From contig NZ_CP062163.1 of assembly GCF_014844095.1 (NCBI RefSeq), positions 1,116,001-1,180,000 on the forward strand: a stretch of DNA of 64,000 nucleotides, written 5' to 3'. Of the stretch, positions 16,898 through 25,182 are shown piece by piece. Made by a program: the position numbers and the translations under genes. This DNA comes from Brevibacillus sp. JNUCC-41 (GTDB lineage Bacteria > Bacillota > Bacilli > Bacillales > DSM-1321). Under the pieces are notes generated by a model. It was given only the letters and a program-made list of their open reading frames with translations, was not told the DNA's origin and searched no databases. Position 1 is the first letter of the stretch; each line of letters opens with the position of its first letter.

Positions 16898-17569
16898 ATG
16901 ACTATACGTGGAGAAGATCTTCTTCTTTCGGGAGCATGGATACTATTTATTGGTTCACTTATTGATACAACCGGGCAGACCCAGCAAACTTTCACCCACA
17001 GCGATCAGGGGAAAGATTTAATCGTAAAAGGAAATGCGATTGAAGCATTCGGAAATTCGTTGCAAGCCATCGGGAGAACTAAGCTGTTAAAACCAGAGAG
17101 GGAGCTAGCTCAAATATATACCATCTTCGGTGCTTGGCTTGAGGCTGCTGGTAATAGTACAAATGCAGTTGGAGTAAGTATTGAACTGAATGGTGCTGAG
17201 GAAGAGGGAACAAAAATAGATGCCCTTGGCAGCGGCGTCCAAGGGCTTGGTGCAGCTTTTGAAGCAGTAGGTGCATTTCTTGAAGAGGATTCATCCTATA
17301 GGGAACTTGCGATTATAGGAAATAGCTTCATTTCCTTAGGCTCTTTTTTAGCAGCGATCGGTAATATTTACGTTTTAAACGAAAAAAGTGTAATTGGAGA
17401 ACAGATTCTATTGATCGGTAGCTGGATTCAAGTTATTGGTGCATTTATATTACTTCATGCCATTACCCTTGAGGTTGAACACATTAAACACGAGGAACAC
17501 GAGAAAAATCCGAAACATGGAAACGGCAATTCTTATCCCTATTCTTATAATAATTATTCCTACACCTGA
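16898..17569 (+). CDS. Glycine-periodic repetitive protein (DUF6944-like)
   Basis: About 223 residues made of six short blocks with glycine every seventh residue, e.g. GAWILFIGSLIDTTG, GNAIEAFGNSLQAIG, GAWLEAAGNSTNAVG, GSGVQGLGAAFEAVG, GNSFISLGSFLAAIG and GSWIQVIGAFILL. Blocks are hydrophobic and hint at tightly packed, glycine-zipper-like helices in or on the membrane. The tail (from about 190) is charged, His/Lys-rich, then Tyr/Asn/Ser-rich. Matches the 'repetitive protein' group seen in Bacillus (DUF6944), function unknown. GTG at 16886 overlaps the Shine-Dalgarno AAGGAG, so ATG 16898 is preferred. Confidence 0.75.
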   Translation: MTIRGEDLLLSGAWILFIGSLIDTTGQTQQTFTHSDQGKDLIVKGNAIEAFGNSLQAIGRTKLLKPERELAQIYTIFGAWLEAAGNSTNAVGVSIELNGAEEEGTKIDALGSGVQGLGAAFEAVGAFLEEDSSYRELAIIGNSFISLGSFLAAIGNIYVLNEKSVIGEQILLIGSWIQVIGAFILLHAITLEVEHIKHEEHEKNPKHGNGNSYPYSYNNYSYT

Positions 17570-17673
17570 TAAAGGCGCTAGCTAATGCTAAAGATGGATG
17601 TCGTTAGTTCTTATTTATCATATAGTGCAGTTGCTATGCCATTTTCCTTCATCTTACCAATTAACGAAAATAC

Positions 17674-18050
17674 TTAAGGTGCCGCCAATTCAACTTTCAT
17701 CCTATCTGGGCCTTCAGAGTAAACAGCATAATGTTCCTTCCCACCGGCGAATGGGTACTTGTCAGCATAGAGGATGGTAATTCCTCTGTCCCTTAATTTT
17801 CTGGTGATCTCATCAACCTGATGACGGGAGGTGGCGTGAAAGGCTAAATGGTTAAAACCCACTCGTCCCCGATGATAGGAATGTCAAGATACCTTGTTTC
17901 CGATTGTACAAAACCAATGTACATATCATCCAATCTCCAACTCTTCCCGCTTTCCTTGGAATGGCTCATAATTCATTTCCTCCAAAAACCAGCCCCAAAA
18001 ATCAACGGTCCAATTTAAATTTGAAACATTCAGCTCATGAAAATCCCTGC
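17674..18050 (-). pseudogene. Decayed VOC-family gene (at least two frameshifts)
   Basis: A VOC protein can be read only by changing frame twice on the minus strand: FHELNVSNLNWTVDFWGWFL (about 18045-17985), then GKSWRLDDMYIGFVQSE in a second frame (about 17950-17900), then GRVGFNHLAFHATSRHQVD to VELAAP in a third (17885-17674). Joined, these parts give one whole single-domain VOC protein of about 125 residues without its start codon. Its former start lies at the terminator of the next upstream gene. Confidence 0.8.
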
Positions 18051-18053
18051 AGA

Positions 18054-18086
18054 ACAAAAAAGGGCTGTTGCATTACAACCCTTTTC
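18054..18086 (-). terminator. Terminator of the 18145-18546 lipoprotein gene
   Basis: AAAAGGGNTGTTG/CAACCCTTTT hairpin with a minus-strand U run. Confidence 0.78.
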
Positions 18087-18144
18087 CCCCGACCCCTTTA
18101 TCAATACCAATAAAGGTCTCTATACAACACTTACGCAGGTCCAC

Positions 18145-18546
18145 TTATTTTAAGATTTCGTCATAAAGCTCTCCGCCGCCATTTATTTTGATAATTTTCA
18201 GGCGGTTGGTATTTTTGACGAAAACAGTTTTATATTGTTTTTCACCGTTCAGCTCAATAAGGAAAACTCGTTTATCATCGTTATCCGTTTCCTTATTGAA
18301 GGTATAGTCTCCGTTGCCGATTTGCTCGATGATTTTGTCATATTCAGGCAAAGAAGACCACTTCTCATGTTTAGGATTTGCTTGAGTTTCCGTTTGCGAG
18401 GGTTGCTTTTGTTGTTCATTTTCAGTATTGGTTTGATTTTCTTCTGTTGTTTGTACAGATTTCCCCTTGTTTTCATCCGCTTTGTCATTATTGCAAGCAG
18501 TTAGCATGGTTGCTGCGGCAAGCAACGCGATCATAGGTTTATACAT
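18145..18546 (-). CDS. Lipoprotein of unknown function
   Basis: 133 residues from the ATG at 18546. MYKPMIALLAAATMLTAC is a lipoprotein signal with lipobox LTAC. Then a long low-complexity Glu/Gln/Asn/Thr linker (about 20-58) and a small globular part (HEKWSSLPEYDKIIEQI to INGGGELYDEILK). The linker suggests it spans part of the cell wall. The frame extends 12 codons upstream, but AGGAGATGATG before ATG 18546 favours the shorter form. No family recognised. Confidence 0.7.
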   Translation of the reverse strand: MYKPMIALLAAATMLTACNNDKADENKGKSVQTTEENQTNTENEQQKQPSQTETQANPKHEKWSSLPEYDKIIEQIGNGDYTFNKETDNDDKRVFLIELNGEKQYKTVFVKNTNRLKIIKINGGGELYDEILK

Positions 18547-18652
18547 GTTTACATCATCTCCTATTCCTATATTCCCATTCAATTTAACTAAAAACCAAAT
18601 TTAACTAATCGCTTCAAATCCGAGTGGACAGAAAGGATTTATTTTGTTATTA

Positions 18653-18687
18653 TAGTTACCCAGGGTAACAATTACTAAAGGTAACTA
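18653..18687. promoter_or_regulatory. MarR-type operator cluster
   Basis: GTTACCC-A-GGGTAAC is a perfect palindrome at 18655-18669; a further GGTAACTA at 18680-18687 mirrors TAGTTACC at 18653-18660. It lies just before the MarR gene, as expected for autorepression. Confidence 0.68.
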
Positions 18688-18704
18688 TATATTATATATA
18701 AGGG

Positions 18705-19133
18705 GTGTTTCTGATAGAGACTTACCAAAAGTTCTTTCAGCAATTTTTGCTGTTGTACCGTCCGTTTGAAAATAATCTTAATATCCAGCTGAACAAGCAT
18801 GACTTACACAGGGCCCAATGGTCCATTTTACATTTCTTATTCAATTATGGTTCGGCAACGCTAGTAGAGCTTGCCAATTATCAAAGTGTGGAAAAACCCA
18901 CGATTACGAGGACCATTACCCGTTTGGAAGAGCTGGGATATGTCGAGCATGTACCCAGCAAAGATAAACGCGAGAAAAGAATGCGGCTTACGGAGCTTGG
19001 CTCAAAGATCTACAGTGAAGTCCGCGTGACAATCGATCAATACGAACAGGACATCTTGAAGGGGATTACTGAAGAGGAACAACTCGCAGCCATACGCATC
19101 ATGGGCGAAATAAGAAATAACATTATAAAGTAA
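18705..19133 (+). CDS. MarR-family transcriptional regulator
   Basis: About 142 residues with MarR winged helix: LHRAQWSILHFLFNYGSATLVELANYQSVEKPTITRTITRLEELGYVEHV and wing SKDKREKRMRLTELG. Probably represses the MFS gene 12 bp downstream. The start is unclear: GTG 18705 overlaps the only Shine-Dalgarno (AAGGGG, 18700-18705), and the next in-frame codons at usable spacing are CTG 18711 and ATA 18714. Confidence 0.88.
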   Translation: MFLIETYQKFFQQFLLLYRPFENNLNIQLNKHDLHRAQWSILHFLFNYGSATLVELANYQSVEKPTITRTITRLEELGYVEHVPSKDKREKRMRLTELGSKIYSEVRVTIDQYEQDILKGITEEEQLAAIRIMGEIRNNIIK

Positions 19134-19145
19134 GGAGATAATAAC

Positions 19146-20345
19146 ATGGATCAATCAAGACCTAGACTGTGGACGAAGGACTTTGTCATCGTTTCGTCCA
19201 TCAATTTTTTCATAACATTAATCTTTTATTTACTGATGGTCACACTTGCCATCTATGCTGTTAATGAATTGGATGCTTCTACAAGCCAAGCCGGACTCAT
19301 ATCGGGTATTTTTATTATCGGGACGTTAATCGGACGTTTGTTCATTGGCCGTTTCATTGATTCAATCGGCCGTAAGAAAACATTATTCATCGGTTTGATC
19401 TTTTTCACTTTGACAACCCTTCTATATTTTGTGGACCTAGGAATTGGCTTCCTGCTTGTTAACCGCCTGATCCATGGGATGGCGATGGGAATGGCCAGTA
19501 CTGCGACGGGAACGATCGTCGCGCAGATCATCCCGGCAACTCGAAAGGGAGAAGGCATCGGCTATTACAGCATGAGCGCGACACTTGCGACGGCAATCGG
19601 TCCTTTCATCGGTCTGTATATGGCTCAACATACAAGCTTCCAAGTGATTTTCAGTTTCTGCCTGGCTTTAGGGGTGATTTCTTTAATTACTGCATTCTTC
19701 CTATATGTCCCGGCATTGAAAGTGACGGCAAAAGTTACGGAAAGCAAAGGATTCAAGCTTTCCAATTTCATTGAACCTAAGGCACTGCCCATTTCAATCA
19801 TTACTCTGTTATTGGCATTCTGTTATTCCAGCGTCCTTTCTTTCATCAGCTTCTATGCCATCGAAATTAATCTGGTCAATACAGCAAGCTTCTTCTTTGT
19901 CGTTTACGCAGTAGCTGTATTGTTATCGCGTCCTTTCTCAGGACCGTTAATGGACCGGAAAGGATCGAACTTCATTATGTATCCGGCGTTCATGCTTTTC
20001 GGGATCGGCTTGCTGCTTTTAAGTATCACAACCAATAGTTTCACTTTACTTGCAGCTGGTTTCCTTATCGGCCTTGGATTCGGTAATATGCAATCAAGCT
20101 CGCAGGCGATTGCCGTTAAACTTACACCACCTCACCGAATGGGGATGGCAACGTCCACCTTCTTTATCATGCTTGATGCAGGACTTGGATTCGGCCCTTA
20201 TATTCTCGGATTCATCATTCCAGTAACGGGTTATAGCACACTTTATGTCATCCTGGGCGTTGTGGTCATCGCAACCTCCGTCCTTTACTACTTCTTGCAC
20301 GGCAAGAAGGAACGTGCAGCTAGAGCGAATCTGGCTTCCATTTAA
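19146..20345 (+). CDS. MFS transporter (probable drug/metabolite exporter)
   Basis: 399 residues, twelve predicted helices. The loop between helix 2 and 3 has the MFS motif A-like GRLFIGRFIDSIGRKK, and the second half has RPFSGPLMDRKGSN. Resembles the YfkF/YwoG group of Bacillus MFS exporters. Linked to a MarR regulator at 12 bp, a common layout for inducible efflux; the substrate is unknown. AAGGAG before ATG 19146. Confidence 0.88.
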   Translation: MDQSRPRLWTKDFVIVSSINFFITLIFYLLMVTLAIYAVNELDASTSQAGLISGIFIIGTLIGRLFIGRFIDSIGRKKTLFIGLIFFTLTTLLYFVDLGIGFLLVNRLIHGMAMGMASTATGTIVAQIIPATRKGEGIGYYSMSATLATAIGPFIGLYMAQHTSFQVIFSFCLALGVISLITAFFLYVPALKVTAKVTESKGFKLSNFIEPKALPISIITLLLAFCYSSVLSFISFYAIEINLVNTASFFFVVYAVAVLLSRPFSGPLMDRKGSNFIMYPAFMLFGIGLLLLSITTNSFTLLAAGFLIGLGFGNMQSSSQAIAVKLTPPHRMGMATSTFFIMLDAGLGFGPYILGFIIPVTGYSTLYVILGVVVIATSVLYYFLHGKKERAARANLASI

Positions 20346-20353
20346 ATATTATC

Positions 20354-20393
20354 AAAAAAAAGGGATATCCCATTGGAGGATACCCCTTTTTCA
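20354..20393 (+). terminator. Terminator of the marR-MFS operon
   Basis: AAAAGGGATATCC pairs with GGATACCCCTTTT, then T run. May also serve the convergent gene at 20422. Confidence 0.82.
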
Positions 20394-20421
20394 TTTAAAG
20401 CTTTTGATAGATGGCAGATCC

Positions 20422-21630
20422 TTATTTTATTTCCAATTCATCAACATAAAGTCCAAAACTTTTGCTGTTCTTTTTATTTTTGACTGTTTCACCTTTATAT
20501 AAAGTCTTTCCAGTCTTTAAATCGGCTATCAGAAGTTTGGCAGGCTTGTTTGATGCGCCTTCTTGATTCATTTCGTTTAACAGGAAGTACACACGCCCGT
20601 TTTTAAAGGCAGCGGTATATCGTTCTTCCTCATTAGCAGCTATATCCAGCTCCGTATCATTCGTTAACGTTTGACTGCTAAGGTCAAATGTTTTAATGCG
20701 ATATTTTCCTGATTTCATTTCAACTGTATATAGATTTTTCCCGTCTGCATATCCTGATCTTGCCATGTCCAGGCTAAGCGGTCCTTTTTTAACCGTTTCT
20801 AATTTTTCCGTTTCATAATTATATGATATCAGCTTGCTTTCTTTTAGTTTTTCCTCAAAGGGACCCTCCTCATGATTTACTCCTTTAATTAACGAAATTA
20901 ATACCATGCTGTTCGGCTGGGAAGGAGCAACATCAATTGGCATTTCAAAATCAACTTGATTAGGGTAAGTAAAGGTTTCAGATAAAAGGGTTTTATCACT
21001 CAAGACTTTTTTATTAGCTACATCGATCGTATACAGATGAACTTCTTTCGTTTGCTTCTCATTGTTTGAATTCACATCAATCATCGTTAACACCTGTAGT
21101 TTTGAATGGACCAACTGCACATCCCTGACATCAACATTCATGATTCTTTCTTGATGGGGAAGTTCAACTTGGAAAGAAGTTTCTCCTTCGTCTTTCTTCT
21201 CCAGTAAACCGATATCTAACTCCGCTTCCATTTTGCCGTTATTCGTAAATTCGCTATTCACCCAAGCGTAAGCCAGAAAATCATCGTCTTCATATAAAGA
21301 ACTAATGGAACCCTTGCCTCGCATAAACGAACGATGTTCTTTTATTAATCTTTCAATTTGATGATCATATCTGTCAGACCATAATGGCCTATCGCTGCCA
21401 TATGTGGTTCGATTGGATTCAATCGTCAATGGTTCATAAAAATGACCATTTTCAAGTGTTGCTTGTACGATGACCGGATCAAGCTCTTTATCGCTGCCTT
21501 CAATCGTCTTGAATGTATACCTTGGAAGGCTGGAAGCGGAGGAAGCTACTTTGACATAATAGGTCCCGATGCTTAAGAGGACAACCAAGCTAATAATGAT
21601 GCTGCATAAATAACGTTTCACCTTGTTCAC
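20422..21630 (-). CDS. Membrane-anchored extracytoplasmic protein of an ABC operon
   Basis: 402 residues. One N-terminal helix (about 8-27) anchors a large outer domain rich in beta strands with repeated patterns such as KVLSDKTLLSETF, GKNLYTVEMKSGKYRIKTFD and NGRVYFLLNEMNQEG, which suggest a propeller-like fold. No family name recognised. It is the last gene of a GntR-ATPase-permease operon (19 bp after the permease), so it probably works with that ABC transporter, perhaps as its outer sensor or stabiliser. That link is inference. Confidence 0.7.
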   Translation of the reverse strand: MNKVKRYLCSIIISLVVLLSIGTYYVKVASSASSLPRYTFKTIEGSDKELDPVIVQATLENGHFYEPLTIESNRTTYGSDRPLWSDRYDHQIERLIKEHRSFMRGKGSISSLYEDDDFLAYAWVNSEFTNNGKMEAELDIGLLEKKDEGETSFQVELPHQERIMNVDVRDVQLVHSKLQVLTMIDVNSNNEKQTKEVHLYTIDVANKKVLSDKTLLSETFTYPNQVDFEMPIDVAPSQPNSMVLISLIKGVNHEEGPFEEKLKESKLISYNYETEKLETVKKGPLSLDMARSGYADGKNLYTVEMKSGKYRIKTFDLSSQTLTNDTELDIAANEEERYTAAFKNGRVYFLLNEMNQEGASNKPAKLLIADLKTGKTLYKGETVKNKKNSKSFGLYVDELEIK

Positions 21631-21649
21631 TCTCCTTATTTGATTGTTT

Positions 21650-22477
21650 TTATACGGTAACGCGGTTTTTCAATAACCATGAACCAAGCCAAACTGATAA
21701 TCCTGTCAAAATGATCCCTATTGCGAGCATCAGGCCAAATAATTCATTAGGATAGAAATAGAAATTCCCGATTTCCATTAAAACTGGGGCTAAAAACAAC
21801 ACAGCAGCGATTCCGCAATATAACAAGCCCATTATGATTCCTTTTATGCGGAAACTTCTTTCAAACATGATCGCCGTGAATAATATCGACATGATCATAA
21901 GACCGATGCCATAGGAAATCAGGAATTGCGTGAACGTGCTTGGGATGATCAATGACAAAATCGGAATGAGTTTCGTAATGCCGTAAGTTGACATTTCATT
22001 CAAGAGCGCTTGTGGCACATTTGAATTAAATAGCGCATTTTCCATTGGTAACATGATGATCTGGAAAGCAATCAACCCTAATACCATCAGGAAGATGGCC
22101 GTAGCTTTTGAAAGGTAGATCGATAATCTGGATGTTGGTAACATCAATAGACGATAGATGAACGTATTCTTTCCAAACCAATCACGATACCAAATAAGGA
22201 AAATGTAAAAAATTAGGGCAACCGCACTCAGCGCTATCGGTCCTACAAAAAAGAGAGAATGGGCGATATGGCTAAAATCAATGCCTCCATAATTGGTAAT
22301 ATAAGCGGCTTCAGATAGTCTTTCTTCTTTCATGATATCCCTGGCATCATTAAGAAGGCTCTTCGTTACGATGATCACTCCGGCAAATTGCGAAACCAAG
22401 GTGATCAACAATAAGCTAAGATAGATTTTACTGAAACGGTTGATTTCAAAGTTCACTAGTTTTATATATCGCATCAT
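21650..22477 (-). CDS. ABC transporter permease
   Basis: 275 residues, six predicted helices: about 16-36, 72-94, 118-140, 165-190, 196-215 and 235-262. The ABC-2-like pattern with a large first outer loop fits a permease of the YtrC/D kind. Start overlaps the ATPase gene by 4 bp (ATGA). The operon encodes one ATPase and one permease, so a homodimeric transporter is likely. Substrate unknown; GntR/YtrA-type operons often answer cell-wall antibiotics. Confidence 0.82.
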   Translation of the reverse strand: MMRYIKLVNFEINRFSKIYLSLLLITLVSQFAGVIIVTKSLLNDARDIMKEERLSEAAYITNYGGIDFSHIAHSLFFVGPIALSAVALIFYIFLIWYRDWFGKNTFIYRLLMLPTSRLSIYLSKATAIFLMVLGLIAFQIIMLPMENALFNSNVPQALLNEMSTYGITKLIPILSLIIPSTFTQFLISYGIGLMIMSILFTAIMFERSFRIKGIIMGLLYCGIAAVLFLAPVLMEIGNFYFYPNELFGLMLAIGIILTGLSVWLGSWLLKNRVTV

Positions 22478-23160
22478 GCTTGATACACCTCTCTCATTAC
22501 ATCGACTACCGATTTTCCTTCCTCTTCCCGCATTTCTTCTGTATTGAACTCTTTAAGCACTGTACCGTTATCTAATAAAATGACCTTATCGATCAAATGT
22601 TCAATATCACCGATTTCATGGGTCGTGATGATGACTCCTCTATCTTCAATCAGGTGGCTCGCAAAGACATCGGCAATTTGCTCGCGGCTAAACATATCAA
22701 TTCCCGAAAATGGTTCGTCCATCAGCACATAATCCACGTCAAGGGACAGTCCCAGCATCAAGTTAAGCTTAGCCGTATTGCCTTTGGACAATTCCGAAAT
22801 GCGGCTTTCCTCTTTCAGCTTGAAGAATTCTAGCAATTGAAGGGCCCTTTCCTGATTCCATGAATGATAGAAATCCTCCATGAAAACCATTGCCTGTTTT
22901 ACCGTCATTTGCGGAAGCATCGTCGGTGCGTCCGGAATGAAGGTGATTTTTTCATAACTATCCTTAGTCATCTTTTGATCATCGATCAGGATTTCCCCTT
23001 TATATGGCGTCAAGCCCATGATTGCTTTGAGTGTGGTCGTTTTACCGACGCCATTTATCCCGATCAGACAGGTGACTTCGCCTTTATTCGCGGTGAAGGA
23101 CACACCGTCCAATATTTTTTTACGGCCATAATTTTTGGAAACTCGTTTTACCTCGATCAT
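22474..23160 (-). CDS. ABC transporter ATP-binding protein
   Basis: 228 residues with Walker A GINGVGKTTT (about 34-43), Q-loop region, signature LSKGNTAKLNLMLGLS in place of LSGGQ, Walker B VDYVLMDEP and H-loop ITTHE. SKGN is an unusual but known form of the C motif in YtrB/BcrA-like ATPases. Overlaps the regulator upstream and permease downstream by 4 bp each, so the operon is tightly coupled. Confidence 0.92.
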   Translation of the reverse strand: MIEVKRVSKNYGRKKILDGVSFTANKGEVTCLIGINGVGKTTTLKAIMGLTPYKGEILIDDQKMTKDSYEKITFIPDAPTMLPQMTVKQAMVFMEDFYHSWNQERALQLLEFFKLKEESRISELSKGNTAKLNLMLGLSLDVDYVLMDEPFSGIDMFSREQIADVFASHLIEDRGVIITTHEIGDIEHLIDKVILLDNGTVLKEFNTEEMREEEGKSVVDVMREVYQA

Positions 23161-23537
23161 TTTCCTTCCTCCTCCCTTATTTCTTCCGAATATTTTTCTT
23201 TAACGACACGAAGCAACTCATCGACTGGTACATTAATCGGACGAATCGCGTCGACAAACGTATCGACGGCTGCCAAAATCAATTCCTGCCTCACAGCCTG
23301 TAAAATTGTTTCATTCGTCGTGATCTGACTGGGAAAATTTCTTTCAGTATGAATCAAGCCCTGTTCCTCCATTTCTTTATACGCTTTTTGAGCGGTATTA
23401 GGATTTATGTTCAGTGTAGCCGCCAGTTCTCTTCGGGAGGGAATTTCCTGTCCGGCCACGAATTTGCCTATGGCTATTTGTTCTTTAAAATGCCTAACGA
23501 CTTGCAGATATACCGGTTCCCGGGTATTTACGTTCAT
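23157..23537 (-). CDS. GntR-family regulator, YtrA subfamily
   Basis: 126 residues: N-terminal GntR winged helix (EPVYLQVVRHFKEQIAIGKFVAGQEIPSRRELAATLNINPNTAQKAYKEMEEQGLI) and only a short helical tail, as in YtrA, which dimerises without a ligand domain. ATG 23537 has AGGGGGTGG at good spacing; the GTG nine bases upstream lies in that site. Leads the ABC operon and should be its repressor. Confidence 0.88.
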   Translation of the reverse strand: MNVNTREPVYLQVVRHFKEQIAIGKFVAGQEIPSRRELAATLNINPNTAQKAYKEMEEQGLIHTERNFPSQITTNETILQAVRQELILAAVDTFVDAIRPINVPVDELLRVVKEKYSEEIREEEGK

Positions 23538-23586
23538 TAAAACCACCCCCTATTTATTTTAAAAAGTCTGATATGCATAATGTCTT

Positions 23587-23640
23587 GTGTGTATGTACTA
23601 TGTGGTTCATACACCTTATAGATGTACTATACACGTAATA
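23587..23640. promoter_or_regulatory. Candidate YtrA-type operator
   Basis: GTGTATG (23589-23595) and CATACAC (23608-23614) form a perfect inverted repeat around 12 bp, and ATGTACTA occurs twice (23593-23600 and 23622-23629). It lies 50-100 bp upstream of the GntR start. Confidence 0.5.
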
Positions 23641-23675
23641 CACTTGAACTGTCAATAATGAATTTCAACAAAATG

Positions 23676-23710
23676 AAAAGCCCGGATGCGCAGTGCAATT
23701 GGGCTTTTTT
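23676..23710 (-). terminator. Terminator of the AAA ATPase gene
   Basis: AAAAGCCC/GGGCTTTT stem with T runs on both strands, 20 bp beyond the stop of the 23729-24484 gene. Confidence 0.75.
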
Positions 23711-23728
23711 AAAGGAGAGGCTAAAAAC

Positions 23729-24484
23729 TCATTCGAATAGATGATGCAGCAGCCGATCTTTATCTTCAAAAAACTGTTTCATCAGCAAATAGTGATTGGA
23801 CTCCTCTAAAGTCACTTCACTCATACCCTCATCTGAAATTTGGAGGATTTTAGCATCCGGGTAGGCCATGATGATCGGGGAATGGGTGGAAATGATGAAT
23901 TGGGATCCTTGTTGAACAAGCTCATTTATCCTGGCGAGCATCGATATTTGTCTCAATGGCGACAAAGCAGCTTCAGGTTCATCGAGGATATACAATCCAT
24001 TGCCTTGAAATCGTTCTACAAAAGCTGAAAAAAACGATTCCCCATGAGATTGCTGGTGAAGTGACTTTCCACCGAAGGAATCGATGATCTTCCGTCCCGA
24101 CGATGCCTCCCTGTCCAATTCCTCAATATTGGTAGCTAAATTATAAAAGGTTTCCGCCCTAAAGAAAAAATGATCCTTCGGTTTGTACACGCCTTTTTTC
24201 AAACGGAGGTATTCGTCCAAATTGGAATGTGAATCATAATTGGAAAAATTGAAATTCAACGTTCCGCCTTCCGGATTGAAGCCATACGCAATCGCAATGC
24301 CTTCAAGCAAGGTGGACTTCCCCATTCCATTTTCCCCGATAACATAGGTAACACTGGGATGAAAAGCCACTTCTTGAAGGTGCTTGATAACCGGCAGGTC
24401 AAGGGGGAAATGGTCATACGAATATATTCGGTCTCTATTCAGGTAGATGCCCCTGATGTACTGTGAATCATAATCTAGTTTCAT
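23729..24484 (-). CDS. AAA-family (ABC/SMC-like) ATPase
   Basis: 251 residues with Walker A GENGMGKST (about 50-58), a signature-like HGESFFSAF, Walker B GLYILDEPEAALS and a STHSPI switch motif. Belongs to the soluble COG3910-type group of RecF/SMC-related ATPases without a coiled-coil or nuclease domain. No partner gene (toxin or nuclease) lies beside it, so no defence role is claimed. Cytoplasmic. Confidence 0.85.
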   Translation of the reverse strand: MKLDYDSQYIRGIYLNRDRIYSYDHFPLDLPVIKHLQEVAFHPSVTYVIGENGMGKSTLLEGIAIAYGFNPEGGTLNFNFSNYDSHSNLDEYLRLKKGVYKPKDHFFFRAETFYNLATNIEELDREASSGRKIIDSFGGKSLHQQSHGESFFSAFVERFQGNGLYILDEPEAALSPLRQISMLARINELVQQGSQFIISTHSPIIMAYPDAKILQISDEGMSEVTLEESNHYLLMKQFFEDKDRLLHHLFE

Positions 24485-24597
24485 TTGTAATCACCTTCTG
24501 TAGAATATTTGGGAGCGTTGAAATGTCCTTCTTACATTCCACTGCAAACCAAGACGCCATTGATCATCCAAAATTGATGGACTGATAATGTTTGATT

Positions 24598-25182
24598 CTA
24601 AATGACCGCCCACTTTGGATGCAATTCAATCACTCCCGCTTCTCTTATCAGGGCAGCCAATTCCTTATCCACATAACGTTGATGTAAATATTCATTGTCC
24701 CATAATGAGGCGGCCAGGCACCTCCCGGATTGTCCTTTTCCGATTGCACCAGACAGCATGCCCGGTGTCATCCCTTTGTTCCATATGTCCTTTTGCACCT
24801 GCTCAAATCCGGCTGTTTTATCATTTTCAACAGAACAGTCAGCCACCCGAAGTAATTTCCCCTTGCAAAAAAACGCTGTCATGTCTGTTGTTCCTATATT
24901 GAATATTTTCTCGTAGATATCGACAGAAATATTTGTATATGTACTTCCTTGGCCACTCTTTCCTAATATTTCATCATGCTGATGCTGCATGAAACTTTGA
25001 TAGGATTGGAGATCTTTCCAAATGGAGAGAATGCCTGCTTCAAAGGGTTCGTTTCTATTCCACCCTCCGATTTGTCCCATGAAGCCAGCGCAATGGCGCA
25101 ATTCCCCCCATCCCTCTTGTGCTTTTGAGAATGAACGCTTGTTTTCCTCATTCACTTGGCATTTAATCCACTTCATTAACAT
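24598..25182 (-). CDS. DUF4937 protein (YdbC-like)
   Basis: 194 residues. N-terminal part (MLMKWIKCQVNEENKRSFSKAQEGWGELRHCAGFMGQIGGW) has the dimeric alpha/beta-barrel look of antibiotic-monooxygenase-like domains; the C-terminal half includes WDNEYLHQRYVDKELAALI and resembles a second such unit. Like YdbC of B. subtilis, function unknown. ATG 25182 has GAGGGGG six bases upstream; it overlaps the end of the GrpB gene by 20 bp, hence co-transcription is likely. Confidence 0.75.
   Translation of the reverse strand: MLMKWIKCQVNEENKRSFSKAQEGWGELRHCAGFMGQIGGWNRNEPFEAGILSIWKDLQSYQSFMQHQHDEILGKSGQGSTYTNISVDIYEKIFNIGTTDMTAFFCKGKLLRVADCSVENDKTAGFEQVQKDIWNKGMTPGMLSGAIGKGQSGRCLAASLWDNEYLHQRYVDKELAALIREAGVIELHPKWAVI

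Noticed and set aside
23729-24484. AAA ATPase as part of a phage-defence system
   Set aside because: No nuclease, TOPRIM, toxin or second defence gene adjoins it; neighbours are housekeeping-like.
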